Source of the DNA: Phenylobacterium sp. SCN 70-31
Lineage (GTDB): Bacteria > Pseudomonadota > Alphaproteobacteria > Caulobacterales > Caulobacteraceae
Assembly: GCF_001724605.1 (NCBI RefSeq)
Contig: NZ_MEEX01000004.1
Location: 186,001-250,000 of the forward strand
Direction of reading: 5' to 3'
Length of the DNA stretch: 64,000 nucleotides
Every line of letters begins with the position of its first letter. Within the stretch, counting starts at the first letter, position 1. The notes under the pieces were generated by a model that saw nothing but the letters and a program-made list of their open reading frames with translations, had not been told where the DNA came from and made no database searches. Made by a program: the position numbers and the translations under genes. Below are positions 20,212 through 27,796 of the stretch, one piece after another.

Positions 20212-20270
20212 TGGTCTGATATTCTATCGTAAAGTGGATCTTTCGAGCAGACCAGGTAGCGCATAGACCA
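20212..20270. promoter_or_regulatory. candidate MocR operator: AGACCA half-sites
   Basis: TGGTCTG (20212-20218) is an exact inverted copy of CAGACCA (20248-20254), and AGACCA recurs at 20265-20270 in direct orientation 16 bases further on. GabR, the best-studied MocR protein, reads ATACCA repeats of similar type and spacing. The cluster occupies the shared promoter region of the divergent MocR gene (start 20199) and the flavoprotein unit. Confidence 0.5.
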
Positions 20271-20294
20271 ACGCGCCGAAAGGAGGCCGTGCAA

Positions 20295-20357
20295 ATGGCC
20301 GTGTCCCACCCGAACCTGTCGCCCTTACATCCGCCGCTCGGGCGGGTCTGGTCGTGA
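20295..20357 (+). CDS. 20-codon leader ORF before the PNPOx-like gene
   Basis: An ATG at 20295 sits 8 bases after AGGAGG, the strongest ribosome site in this area. The frame encodes MAVSHPNLSPLHPPLGRVWS, 20 residues including six Pro or His-Pro contexts, and its TGA overlaps the GTG start of the flavoprotein gene (GTGA). The downstream GTG has no good ribosome site of its own, so it is probably translated by coupling. The peptide may be only a vehicle for coupling. It is not a family I recognise. Confidence 0.45.
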   Translation: MAVSHPNLSPLHPPLGRVWS

Positions 20358-21097
20358 GCCCGCCGGCCGACGACGGCGTGGCGTTTCAGCCGACGCCACG
20401 TTCGCGCGTGCGTCGGCGGCCTCAGCGCGCCCGCTACGACGAAGCGACGGTCTTCGCGCTGCTGGACGCCGGGGTGATGGCGCATGTGGGCTATGTGATC
20501 GACGGCCAGCCGTTCGTGACGCCCACCGCCTACTGGCGCGAGGGTCGGCGGCTCTACTGGCATGGCGCCGCCGCCAGCCGGATGCTGCGCACGCTGGCCG
20601 GGGGAACGCCGGTGTGCGTCACGGTCAGCTTCCTGGATGGCTTCGTCGTCGGGCGCTCGGGGTTCATCCACTCGCTGAACTATCGTTCGGTGATGGCTTT
20701 CGGTCGCGCGCATGCCGTCGAGGATGCGGCCACGAAGCGCCGGGCGATGGACGCCTTCATCGACCGCCTCTACGCCGGTCGCTCGGTGAAGCTTCGCCCG
20801 GCCACGGACGGCGAGCTGGCCCAGACGTCGCTGGTCGAGATGGAGATCGAAGAGGCCTCGGCGAAGGTCCGCGAGACGGGGGTGGCCGACCTGCCCGCCG
20901 ATGCGGGCTGGGCCGCCTGGTGCGGCGTGTTCCCCGTGGAGACCCGCATCGGGACACCACGCCCCGAGCCCGATATGGGCCTCGGCGGCAGCCCGACGCC
21001 CGATCTCGCGCCCTATCGTGACGGCGTGCGACTGGATGCGGCTCTGGGCGAGGCCGCCGTCAGGGCTCAGGCGTTCCCGTCTCCACATAGCGCGTGA
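20354..21097 (+). CDS. pyridoxamine 5'-phosphate oxidase-like flavin-binding protein
   Basis: A 247-residue split-barrel flavoprotein. ARYDEATVFALLDAGVMAHV, GQPFVTPTAYWREG and LYWHGAAASRMLR are typical of the group found beside MocR regulators. FMN binding and a reductase or oxidase role are inferred from the family. The gene starts with GTG inside the stop of the leader ORF. Its last 38 bases overlap the end of the convergent SRPBCC gene. Confidence 0.8.
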   Translation: MSPPADDGVAFQPTPRSRVRRRPQRARYDEATVFALLDAGVMAHVGYVIDGQPFVTPTAYWREGRRLYWHGAAASRMLRTLAGGTPVCVTVSFLDGFVVGRSGFIHSLNYRSVMAFGRAHAVEDAATKRRAMDAFIDRLYAGRSVKLRPATDGELAQTSLVEMEIEEASAKVRETGVADLPADAGWAAWCGVFPVETRIGTPRPEPDMGLGGSPTPDLAPYRDGVRLDAALGEAAVRAQAFPSPHSA

Positions 21098-21629
21098 GGC
21101 GGTCCCAGGCCGCATTCAGGACGCCGTCGACAGCGGGCGCGGCCTTCAGGATGAAGTCCCGCGCTCCGCCGACGTGATAGGCGGCCGTGAGTTCGGTGCC
21201 CCCGTCCTTCGCTCTGAGTTGAAAGCTCAGCACGGCCGAGACGCCTTCGTCCTGAAGCGGCCCCAGCGGCGCGTCGAGCCGCAGCATCCCCTGCTCTGGC
21301 CAGGCCAGGATCACTGTCCCGTGTCGGACGCCGCCGCCCGGCAGGGCTTCGCACCAGCAGCCGCCGGGTTCGAGACGGACGCTCATGTTCTCCGCCTTGC
21401 CCGAATAGCTGTGAGCGCCGTCCCACCAGCGGCCGATCTCGCCCAGAGCCTCGTAGACGCGCCCCGGCGGCGCCGCGATCTGGCGCATGGCCTTCAGGCG
21501 GAAGCCCTGAGGCCCCGTATCGAGCACTTCGGCGCTGGCGGCGCCTGGCCCCATGCAGACCGGCCCAATACAGAAAAGGGCGGCCACGGCCGCAGCTTTC
21601 GTTCGACGCACCGTCGTTCTCCGCGCCAT
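21060..21629 (-). CDS. secreted SRPBCC (START-like) domain protein
   Basis: A 189-residue protein. A basic N-terminus (MARRTTVRRTK) and hydrophobic stretch ending at GAASAEV look like a signal peptide of about 33 residues. The rest (RQIAAPPGRVYEALGEIGRW, then SGKAENMSVRLEPGGCW) has the helix-grip layout of the SRPBCC/polyketide-cyclase group that binds hydrophobic ligands. An exported SRPBCC protein is less usual than a cytosolic one. It lies 17 bases upstream of the murI stop side and is read in the same direction as murI. Confidence 0.75.
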   Translation of the reverse strand: MARRTTVRRTKAAAVAALFCIGPVCMGPGAASAEVLDTGPQGFRLKAMRQIAAPPGRVYEALGEIGRWWDGAHSYSGKAENMSVRLEPGGCWCEALPGGGVRHGTVILAWPEQGMLRLDAPLGPLQDEGVSAVLSFQLRAKDGGTELTAAYHVGGARDFILKAAPAVDGVLNAAWDRLTRYVETGTPEP

Positions 21630-21646
21630 GTTCCCGTAGCCTGCCC

Positions 21647-22498
21647 TCAGGCCGGTTCGAAACTTAGCGGGCTACCCCAGAAGGTCTCAACCAGACCGTT
21701 CTGCGCGCCCGGCGCGCCGGTGGTCAGGAATCGGCGAAGGGCGTCCTGGCCGGGGTCCAGTTCGGGGTGCCGCGCCAGGTAGCGCTCCAGCGCGTCGGCC
21801 GTGGCCTCGGGCTGGCGGATTAGCGGCGTCCCCGCCGGCAGGGCCGCCCGGAACAGGTCGGCGACGATCTCGTAGTGGGTGCAGCCCAGGATCGCGCGGT
21901 CGGGGGCGCGGCCGATACGGGCGGTGAGCGCCTTCACGTGGCCGGAGATGACCTCGGCCAGCGCCTCGCGCGCCGCGCCGGCTTCGATCATCCGAGCCAG
22001 TTCGGGGCAGGGTTCGGAAAAGACGGCCACGTCCTGCCGGCGCTTGTCGATCTCGATCTCGTAGACGCGGCTAGCGGCGGTGGCGGGCGTGGAGAAGACG
22101 CCCAGGATATCCAGTTTCTCGACCTTTTCGCCGCGCCGCTCGGCCTCGTGCTCCCACGGCAGGCCGGTCGCCGCCTCTATGGTCGGCACGACGATACCCA
22201 GGATATTGACCGGTCGCCCCAGCTCCCGCCGGTAGCCCGGCAGCCAGGTCTGTTGCAGGCGTCGCAGCGCCACGCTGGCGGCGGTGTTGCAGGCCAGGAC
22301 CACCAGGCTGCACCCCTCGTCGAACAGGCGCATGCAGCCGGCGCGGGTGAGATCCACGATCTCCTCCCCGGGGCGGCCGCCGTATGGGGCGTTGGCCTGG
22401 TCGGCGAGGTAGACGAAATCAGCCCGCGGGAAGCGTTCCACCAGCCGGTGATGGACGGTCAGACCGCCCACGCCGGAATCGAACACGCCGATGCTCAT
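21647..22498 (-). CDS. murI: glutamate racemase
   Basis: A 283-residue cofactor-independent racemase supplying D-glutamate for peptidoglycan. IGVFDSGVGGLTV carries D7 and S8. The two catalytic cysteines are C70 in LACNTAAS and C206 in ILGCTHYE. Length is normal. It may be the first gene of a unit with the downstream SRPBCC gene (17 bases). Confidence 0.95.
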   Translation of the reverse strand: MSIGVFDSGVGGLTVHHRLVERFPRADFVYLADQANAPYGGRPGEEIVDLTRAGCMRLFDEGCSLVVLACNTAASVALRRLQQTWLPGYRRELGRPVNILGIVVPTIEAATGLPWEHEAERRGEKVEKLDILGVFSTPATAASRVYEIEIDKRRQDVAVFSEPCPELARMIEAGAAREALAEVISGHVKALTARIGRAPDRAILGCTHYEIVADLFRAALPAGTPLIRQPEATADALERYLARHPELDPGQDALRRFLTTGAPGAQNGLVETFWGSPLSFEPA

Positions 22499-22570
22499 GA
22501 CCCGGTGTTAGAGCGCGTCGGCGCAGGTGTCACCGTGGCTCGCCGGGGAGATTCCGTGCAGACGGAAGCT

Positions 22571-22954
22571 TCAGCGCCAGACCTGGCCGGCGCGGACGAT
22601 CCGGGGTGTCGAGAGCCGTTCGCCCACCGACCCGCGCGCCGTGCGGCACATCGCGACGGCGCCGTCCTCTTCCCGGCCTACGATGCGGCAGGTGACGTCC
22701 TGGCCGAAGCTGGCGGCCATGAGCGCCCCGCGGCCGGCCTCCGCGATCTCGGGCGCGTCGGCGAGTCGCACCGGGACCCAATTCCTCGGATCGGGGCTGA
22801 GCGCCACGCACAGGCGCTGGCCGTCTAGGACGTGCAGGACAGGCCCGCGCATCTCCTCGCCGGCCATCGGCGCCTCGCCGCGGCAGACGTCCGCCTGCGC
22901 CACGCCGGATGCGGCGAGGGTCAGGAGGGCGGCGATGGCGAGCGGCTTCAGCAT
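22571..22954 (-). CDS. small secreted protein with a degenerate nuclease-like (SNase) fold
   Basis: A 127-residue protein with a clean signal peptide (MLKPLAIAALLTLAASGVAQA). The mature part, with GPVLHVLDGQRLCVAL, VPVRLADAPE and QDVTCRIVGREEDGAVAM, follows the beta-barrel pattern of thermonuclease-type proteins, but the Arg/Glu catalytic set of staphylococcal nuclease is not evident. Four Cys residues suggest disulphides in the periplasm. The function is open. Confidence 0.6.
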   Translation of the reverse strand: MLKPLAIAALLTLAASGVAQADVCRGEAPMAGEEMRGPVLHVLDGQRLCVALSPDPRNWVPVRLADAPEIAEAGRGALMAASFGQDVTCRIVGREEDGAVAMCRTARGSVGERLSTPRIVRAGQVWR

Positions 22955-23046
22955 TCTGCGAGGACCTTAGGAGTCCCAACGCCGGACGGGCAGTCGGGTT
23001 CGCCCCCTACGCAGCAATACGGAGGCCAGGACGCCGCAGACGCTGG

Positions 23047-23616
23047 TCAGGTGGCGAACAGGTCGGCCTGGGCCGCCGCCGCCGCCCCCTCGATCGCCAG
23101 CAGCTTCAGCTTGGTGTTGACGCCGCCCCGGGCCGAGAACCCGCCGGGCTTGCCGCCGGCGGCCGTCACGCGGTGACAGGGCACGACGATCGGCCAGGGG
23201 TTCTTGCCCAGCGCCGCGCCCACGTCGCGGGCCAGCAGCTTGTCGCCCAGGCGTTCGGCGATCTCGCCATAGGTCATCGTCTGTCCGGGCGGGATGCCGC
23301 GGGCGATCCCGTAGACCTTCGCGTGGAACCCGGGCGTGCGCGACAGGTCCAGCGGCGCGGCCGTGAGGTCGGCCTTCTCGCCGCGCATGAGGCGCCGGAC
23401 GCCTTCGACGGTCGCGGCGAGGCGGTCGGGGATCTCGGCTTCGGCCGCATCGGGGAGCCGGCGCAGGACGCCGCGGCGGCAGGTTTCCGCGTCGCGCTCG
23501 GGGAGATGGCAGGCCACGAGGCCGACATCGTTCCAGGCGACGCCGGCCACGCCGATGGCGGTGTCGAACAGGTTGAACCGAATGGGGGCGAACCGGATGG
23601 GATCGGGCTGCGTCAT
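23047..23616 (-). CDS. ogt: methylated-DNA-[protein]-cysteine S-methyltransferase
   Basis: A 189-residue suicide repair enzyme that takes alkyl groups from O6-alkylguanine. The acceptor cysteine is C147 in VVPCHRV, preceded by PPGQTMTYGEIAERLG and the winged helix. An N-terminal Ada/Ogt-like beta domain covers about residues 10-90. No Ada activator domain is fused. About 92 bases separate its end from the next gene start. Confidence 0.93.
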   Translation of the reverse strand: MTQPDPIRFAPIRFNLFDTAIGVAGVAWNDVGLVACHLPERDAETCRRGVLRRLPDAAEAEIPDRLAATVEGVRRLMRGEKADLTAAPLDLSRTPGFHAKVYGIARGIPPGQTMTYGEIAERLGDKLLARDVGAALGKNPWPIVVPCHRVTAAGGKPGGFSARGGVNTKLKLLAIEGAAAAAQADLFAT

Positions 23617-23784
23617 GCATGGAAGATAGCGTCGTTCGCCGATCTTCGCTGGCGGCTTTCGGACGTGAATGGGCTCAGCACGCCACGGCGAGATACAGGG
23701 CGGTCGCGACCATCATCCAGTCCGCGAGATCGTTGTGGAAGTCACCGGACGCGTGTGGAACAAAGGTCGCGGAGGGCCGTCCGC

Positions 23785-24053
23785 TTGACGAGTTGGGTCA
23801 GCTTGGTGAGCAAGGCCGCGTTGGTGCTTTTCCTCATTTCCACGCTGGTCACCTTCTGGCTCACGACGAAAATCCTCGACCACCGACGCGGTCGCCAACT
23901 CTCGGCGCTCCGCGTGATGCTCAACCCTATGATACTTGACGCTGCGGCGCTGACCGACGAGGGACGGCGCTATCATCGACGGCTTGTTCAGGTTTGGAGC
24001 GTCGGTCTGGTTTCTGGCTCATCGCCCTGTTCGGGATGATTTTCGGCGCCTAG
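23785..24053 (+). pseudogene. probable frameshifted small inner-membrane protein
   Basis: From a TTG at 23785 (GGAGG nine bases upstream) the frame reads LTSWVSLVSKAALVLFLIST, a membrane helix, then a basic loop and NPMILDAAALTDEGRRYHRR. At about 24005 the second hydrophobic segment continues only in another frame (GFWLIALFGMIFGA, stop 24051-24053), whereas the original frame gives polar residues and stops at 24039. That pattern suggests a single indel in a two-helix membrane protein. It may be a sequencing error. Upstream (23617-23784) only a minus-strand fragment ending MMVATALYLAVAC was noticed, without a start. Confidence 0.4.
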
Positions 24054-24169
24054 TGTCGTTCCTTGACCTGATCGCCCCTTGAGCGCATAAGCGCGCCCTT
24101 CCGGCGCCAACCTCGGTCAGCGCCCTCCACCGCTACGACCCCCATCGCATGGGACGAGAGCGGCGAGGC

Positions 24170-24197
24170 CCCCCGTCCACGCAATCGTGCACGGGGG
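24170..24197 (+). promoter_or_regulatory. strong hairpin in the ffh leader
   Basis: CCCCCGT (24170-24176) pairs with ACGGGGG (24191-24197), and inside it CACG pairs with CGTG around a CAAT loop. That gives an 11-base-pair stem with one C-C mismatch, ending 32 bases before the ffh start. No T-run follows, so it is not a standard terminator. The rest of 24054-24229 shows nothing recognisable, including no SRP RNA. Confidence 0.5.
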
Positions 24198-24229
24198 TCA
24201 ACTGCGTTTGGGCCACAGGAGAATTGCGT

Positions 24230-25744
24230 TTGTTCGACGCGCTGACAGATCGGCTGACAGGGGTCTTCGACCGGCTTTCCGGCCGCGGCGTGCTGTCCGA
24301 GAAGGACGTGGCCGAGGTGATGCGGGAGATCCGCGTCGCCCTGCTCGAGGCCGACGTCGCCCTGCCCGTCGTCCGCGACTTCATCGCCAAGGCCACCGAA
24401 GCCGCCACCGGCGAGGCGGTGATCCGGGCGGTGAAGCCCGCCGACCAGGTGGTCAAGATCACCTATGACGGCCTGGTCGAGATGTTGGGAGGAGACGGCG
24501 AGCCCGAGGGCCTGAACCTCTCGCTCAACCCGCCCACCGTGATCCTGATGGCCGGCCTCCAGGGGTCGGGCAAGACCACCACCGCCGGCAAGCTGGCGCT
24601 GAAACTGGTCAAGGACCGCAAGAAGGTCCTGCTGGCCTCGCTCGATACGCGCCGCCCGGCGGCCATGGAGCAACTCGGCATGCTGGCCGAGCAAGCGGGC
24701 GCGAACTTCCTGCCCATCGTCGCCGGCCAGTCCGCCCCCGACATCGCCCGGCGCGCCATGCAGGCGGCGAAGCTCCAGGGCTTCGACATCCTGATCCTCG
24801 ACACCGCCGGCCGCACGACCATCGACGAGGCGATGATGTCCGAGGCGGCCGAGATCGCGAAGATCTCGACGCCGTCCGAGACCCTGCTGGTCGCCGACGC
24901 CCTGACCGGCCAGGACGCGGTGCGCACGGCCAAGGCGTTCCTCGAGCGCCTGCCCCTGACCGGCCTGGTGCTCACCCGGGCCGACGGCGACGGCCGCGGC
25001 GGCGCGGCGCTGTCGATGCGCCAGGTCACGGGCCTGCCCATCAAGTTCCTGGGCGTCTCGGAGAAGATCGATGGCCTGGACGCCTTCGACGCCCAGCGGG
25101 TCGCCGGCCGGATCCTGGGCCGTGGCGATGTGGTGGCGCTGGTCGAGAGAGCCGCCCAGGAACTGGACATGGCCAAGGCGGAAGCCACGGCCAGGAAGCT
25201 GGCCAAGGGCCAGTTCGACCTCGAGATGATGGCCGACCAGCTCGGCCAGATGAAGCGCATGGGCGGCATGGACGGGCTGATGGGCCTGCTGCCCGGCGTC
25301 CAGAAGATGAAGCGTCAGATCGCCGACAGCGGCCTGAGCGACAAGACCTTCGACCGGCAGGTGGCGATCATCTCGTCGATGACGAAGGCGGAGCGGAAAA
25401 AGCCCGACATCCTCCAGGCCTCGCGCAAGCGCCGCATCGCGGCCGGCGCCGGGGTGGACGTGGCCGAGGTGAACCGCCTGCTGAAACAGCACCGCCAGAT
25501 GGCCGACGCCTTCAAGGCGATGAGCAAGAACGGCGGCAAGGGCTTCGGCCAGATGGCCAAGATGCTGGGCGCCGGCGGGCTCGACATGGGCAAGCTGGGC
25601 CAGATGGCCGGCGGCGGGCAGCAGCCCACGCCCGAACAGATCGAAGAGATGGCCGCCAAGCTCAAGTCGATGCCCGGTGGCCTGCCGAAACTTCCCGGAT
25701 TGGGGGGCGGCCTGCCTCCCGGCTTCAATCCCTTCAAGAAATAG
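24230..25744 (+). CDS. ffh: signal recognition particle protein Ffh
   Basis: A 504-residue SRP54 GTPase that delivers nascent membrane proteins to FtsY. The N domain starts LFDALTDRLTGVFDRLSGRG. The G domain shows GLQGSGKTTTAGKL (109-122), DTAGRTT and LTRADGDGRGG. A Met-rich M domain (MKRMGGMDGLMGLLPGVQKM) binds the SRP RNA and signal peptide. I choose the TTG at 24230 because AGGAG lies 8 bases upstream and the N domain normally begins here. It heads the ffh-rpsP-rimM unit. Confidence 0.95.
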   Translation: MFDALTDRLTGVFDRLSGRGVLSEKDVAEVMREIRVALLEADVALPVVRDFIAKATEAATGEAVIRAVKPADQVVKITYDGLVEMLGGDGEPEGLNLSLNPPTVILMAGLQGSGKTTTAGKLALKLVKDRKKVLLASLDTRRPAAMEQLGMLAEQAGANFLPIVAGQSAPDIARRAMQAAKLQGFDILILDTAGRTTIDEAMMSEAAEIAKISTPSETLLVADALTGQDAVRTAKAFLERLPLTGLVLTRADGDGRGGAALSMRQVTGLPIKFLGVSEKIDGLDAFDAQRVAGRILGRGDVVALVERAAQELDMAKAEATARKLAKGQFDLEMMADQLGQMKRMGGMDGLMGLLPGVQKMKRQIADSGLSDKTFDRQVAIISSMTKAERKKPDILQASRKRRIAAGAGVDVAEVNRLLKQHRQMADAFKAMSKNGGKGFGQMAKMLGAGGLDMGKLGQMAGGGQQPTPEQIEEMAAKLKSMPGGLPKLPGLGGGLPPGFNPFKK

Positions 25745-25768
25745 CTTCCAGACCAAGGACTTACGAAA

Positions 25769-26302
25769 ATGCTGAAGATCCGTCTCGCCCGTGGCGGCGC
25801 CAAGAAGCGCCCCTACTACTCGATCGTCGTCGCCGACAGCCACTCGCCCCGCGACGGCCGCTTCATCGAGAAGGTCGGTTCGTACAATCCGCTGCTCAAG
25901 AAGGACGACCCGAACCGCGTCGTGCTGAAGGTCGAGCGCATCCAGGAATGGATCAAGAAGGGCGCCCAGCCCACCGACCGCGTCGCCCGCGAGCTGGGCA
26001 AGGTCGGCGTCGTGAAATGGGAAGCCAGCAACAACCCGAAGAAGGGCGAACCCGGCCAGAAGGCCAAGGAACGCGTGGAAGAACGCGCGCAGCGCGAAGC
26101 CGACCGCAAGGCCGCCGAGGAAACCGCCGCGGCGGAAGCGGCCGAAGCCGCCGCCGCCGCAGCCGCCGCCCCGGCTGAGGAGCCGGCCGCCGAAGAGGCT
26201 GCTCCGGTCGAGGCCGCCGCCGAAGCCGCGCCTGCCGCTGAAGCCGCCGCCGAGGAGGCTCCGGCCGCCGAAGCCGCGCCCGAAGGCGAACAGCAGGCCT
26301 GA
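25769..26302 (+). CDS. rpsP: 30S ribosomal protein S16 with long Ala/Glu-rich tail
   Basis: The first 85 or so residues ([27 protein letters not shown]) are a normal S16, which stabilises 30S assembly. The protein is 177 residues because of a basic linker ([18 protein letters not shown]) and a tail of about 65 residues, nearly all Ala, Glu and Pro. Extended S16 proteins are known in alphaproteobacteria, but the tail's role is unknown to me. It lies 24 bases after ffh and 6 before rimM. Confidence 0.96.
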   Translation: MLKIRLARGGAKKRPYYSIVVADSHSPRDGRFIEKVGSYNPLLKKDDPNRVVLKVERIQEWIKKGAQPTDRVARELGKVGVVKWEASNNPKKGEPGQKAKERVEERAQREADRKAAEETAAAEAAEAAAAAAAAPAEEPAAEEAAPVEAAAEAAPAAEAAAEEAPAAEAAPEGEQQA

Positions 26303-26308
26303 GGCGAC

Positions 26309-26827
26309 GTGGACCAGGGCCCGATCGAGGTCGGCCTGATCGAGGTCGGGCGGGTCGCGGGCGCCTTCGGCGTCCGCGGCGAGGTGCGGATCACGGCTTA
26401 CACGGCCGACGCCCTCGCCCTGATGGACTACCGGGACCTGAAGCGTGCGGACGGCTCGCCCGCCCTCACGCTGGTCTCGGGGCGCGCGGCCAAGGGCGGC
26501 GTGGTGGCGCGCGCCCGCGAGGTGGAGACGCGCGAGGAAGCCGAGGCGCTGCGCGGCCTCAGGCTGTACGTCCCCAGAACGGCCCTGCCGGAGCCGGACG
26601 AGGACGAGTTCTATATCACCGACCTCGTGGGCCTGTCGGTCCGAGACCCCGATGGCGTGGTGCTCGGCCGGATCCGTTCGGTCCAGGATTTCGGCGCGGG
26701 CGACCTCCTGGAAATCCAACCCGAGGCCGGCGCGAGCTGGTATCTGCCCTTCACCCGCGATGCCGTGCCCGAGGTGAGGATCGCCGAGGGCGTGGTGGTC
26801 GCCGTGCGGCCTGAGGAGACGGAATAA
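26309..26827 (+). CDS. rimM: 16S rRNA processing / 30S maturation factor RimM
   Basis: A 172-residue RimM. The N-terminal barrel contains VGRVAGAFGVRGEVRI and the PRC-type C-terminal barrel begins at FYITDLVGLSVRD. It binds S19 during maturation of the 30S head. GTG start at 26309, 6 bases after rpsP. Its TAA is followed at once by a terminator, so the usual continuation into trmD and rplS is broken here. Confidence 0.95.
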   Translation: MDQGPIEVGLIEVGRVAGAFGVRGEVRITAYTADALALMDYRDLKRADGSPALTLVSGRAAKGGVVARAREVETREEAEALRGLRLYVPRTALPEPDEDEFYITDLVGLSVRDPDGVVLGRIRSVQDFGAGDLLEIQPEAGASWYLPFTRDAVPEVRIAEGVVVAVRPEETE

Positions 26828-26855
26828 TCCCTCCCTATCAAGGGAGGGACTTTTT
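26828..26855 (+). terminator. rho-independent terminator of ffh-rpsP-rimM
   Basis: TCCCTCCC (26828-26835), a six-base loop, GGGAGGGA (26842-26849), then C and five T. The stem begins at the base after the rimM stop, and its right arm also encodes the last codons of the opposing thioesterase, whose stop is at 26838-26840. Confidence 0.85.
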
Positions 26856-27710
26856 GCGCATCCGCATCAGTCCCTCCTGGGCGCAGCTTGCGACCAGCGC
26901 GCCGTCCGAGGCGCGGTAGATGTAGCCCAGGTTGAAGCCGCGGCCGCCCGAGGCCGAGGGGCTTTCCTGGACGTACAGGTGCCATTCGTTGAAGTCGGTG
27001 GGCCGGTGGAACCACATGGCGTGGTCCAGGCTGGCCGACTGGAAGCCCGGCGTGCGCCAGCTCACGCCGTGGGGACGGATCGACGTTCCCAGCAGGCTCA
27101 TGTCGGAGGCATAGGCCAGGATCACCTGATGCATGTGGGCGTCGCCGCCGATCGGATGGCGGGCGCGGAACCATACCTGCTGGTTCGGCGGCCGGGGGTC
27201 GGGACTGGCGCTGTCGAAGCGGCCATCGACCGTACGCATCTCGATGGGGCGGACCCTGTCGATCCAGTCGTCGTCCTCGTCGGGCGTGCTTTCCGCGAGG
27301 CGCCGGCGCATCGCCGCGTCGTCTTCCACGGCCTCCCAGGCTGGCGCGTCCGGCATGTCGGCCTGGTGCTCGAAGCCTTCTTCCTCCGTCTGGAACGAGG
27401 CGGCCAGGTTGAAGATCTGCTGGCCCTTCTGGACGGCGATGACGCGCCGGGTGGTGAAGCTGCCGCCGTCGCGCGAACGGTCCACCTCGAAGATGATCGG
27501 GATGGTCGGGTCGCCGGGCCGGATGAAGTAGCAGTGCAGCGAGTGGCAGATGCGATCCTCGACCGTCTCATAGGCGGCCAGAAGCGACTGGGCGATCACC
27601 TGACCGCCGTAGATGCGCTGACGCTGTTCCTTGTCGGGCGTCGTTCCCCGGAACAGGTTCACTTCCAGGCGCTCCAGCTCCAGCGTCTGGGCGAGGGTCT
27701 CGGTGTCCAT
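26838..27710 (-). CDS. acyl-CoA thioesterase II (TesB family), copy 1
   Basis: A 290-residue double-hotdog thioesterase that hydrolyses acyl-CoA to free fatty acid and CoA. It shows IYGGQVIAQSLLAAYETV, HSLHCYFIRPGDPT, GGSFTTRR, GGDAHMHQVILAYASD and SLDHAMWFHRPTDFN, the last carrying the expected active-site Asp. The ATG at 27710 (MDTETLAQT) is used. It lies 86 bases downstream of a close paralogue in the same direction, so they are probably a tandem duplication. Confidence 0.92.
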   Translation of the reverse strand: MDTETLAQTLELERLEVNLFRGTTPDKEQRQRIYGGQVIAQSLLAAYETVEDRICHSLHCYFIRPGDPTIPIIFEVDRSRDGGSFTTRRVIAVQKGQQIFNLAASFQTEEEGFEHQADMPDAPAWEAVEDDAAMRRRLAESTPDEDDDWIDRVRPIEMRTVDGRFDSASPDPRPPNQQVWFRARHPIGGDAHMHQVILAYASDMSLLGTSIRPHGVSWRTPGFQSASLDHAMWFHRPTDFNEWHLYVQESPSASGGRGFNLGYIYRASDGALVASCAQEGLMRMRKKSLP

Positions 27711-27796
27711 GGCGTCCGCGATGCTGCAAGTGCGAAGGGCGAGGGGATACGCCCCCGCCGGACAAGCGGCAATCCCTCGCCATTGCAGGCAAGAGG

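Noticed and set aside
23675..23790. Minus-strand hydrophobic fragment ending MMVATALYLAVAC
   Set aside because: It has an in-frame stop upstream and no usable start before the last 13 codons. It may be chance or a remnant.
24054..24229. SRP RNA (4.5S) gene upstream of ffh
   Set aside because: The hairpin there lacks the conserved GGAA tetraloop and internal loops of SRP RNA.
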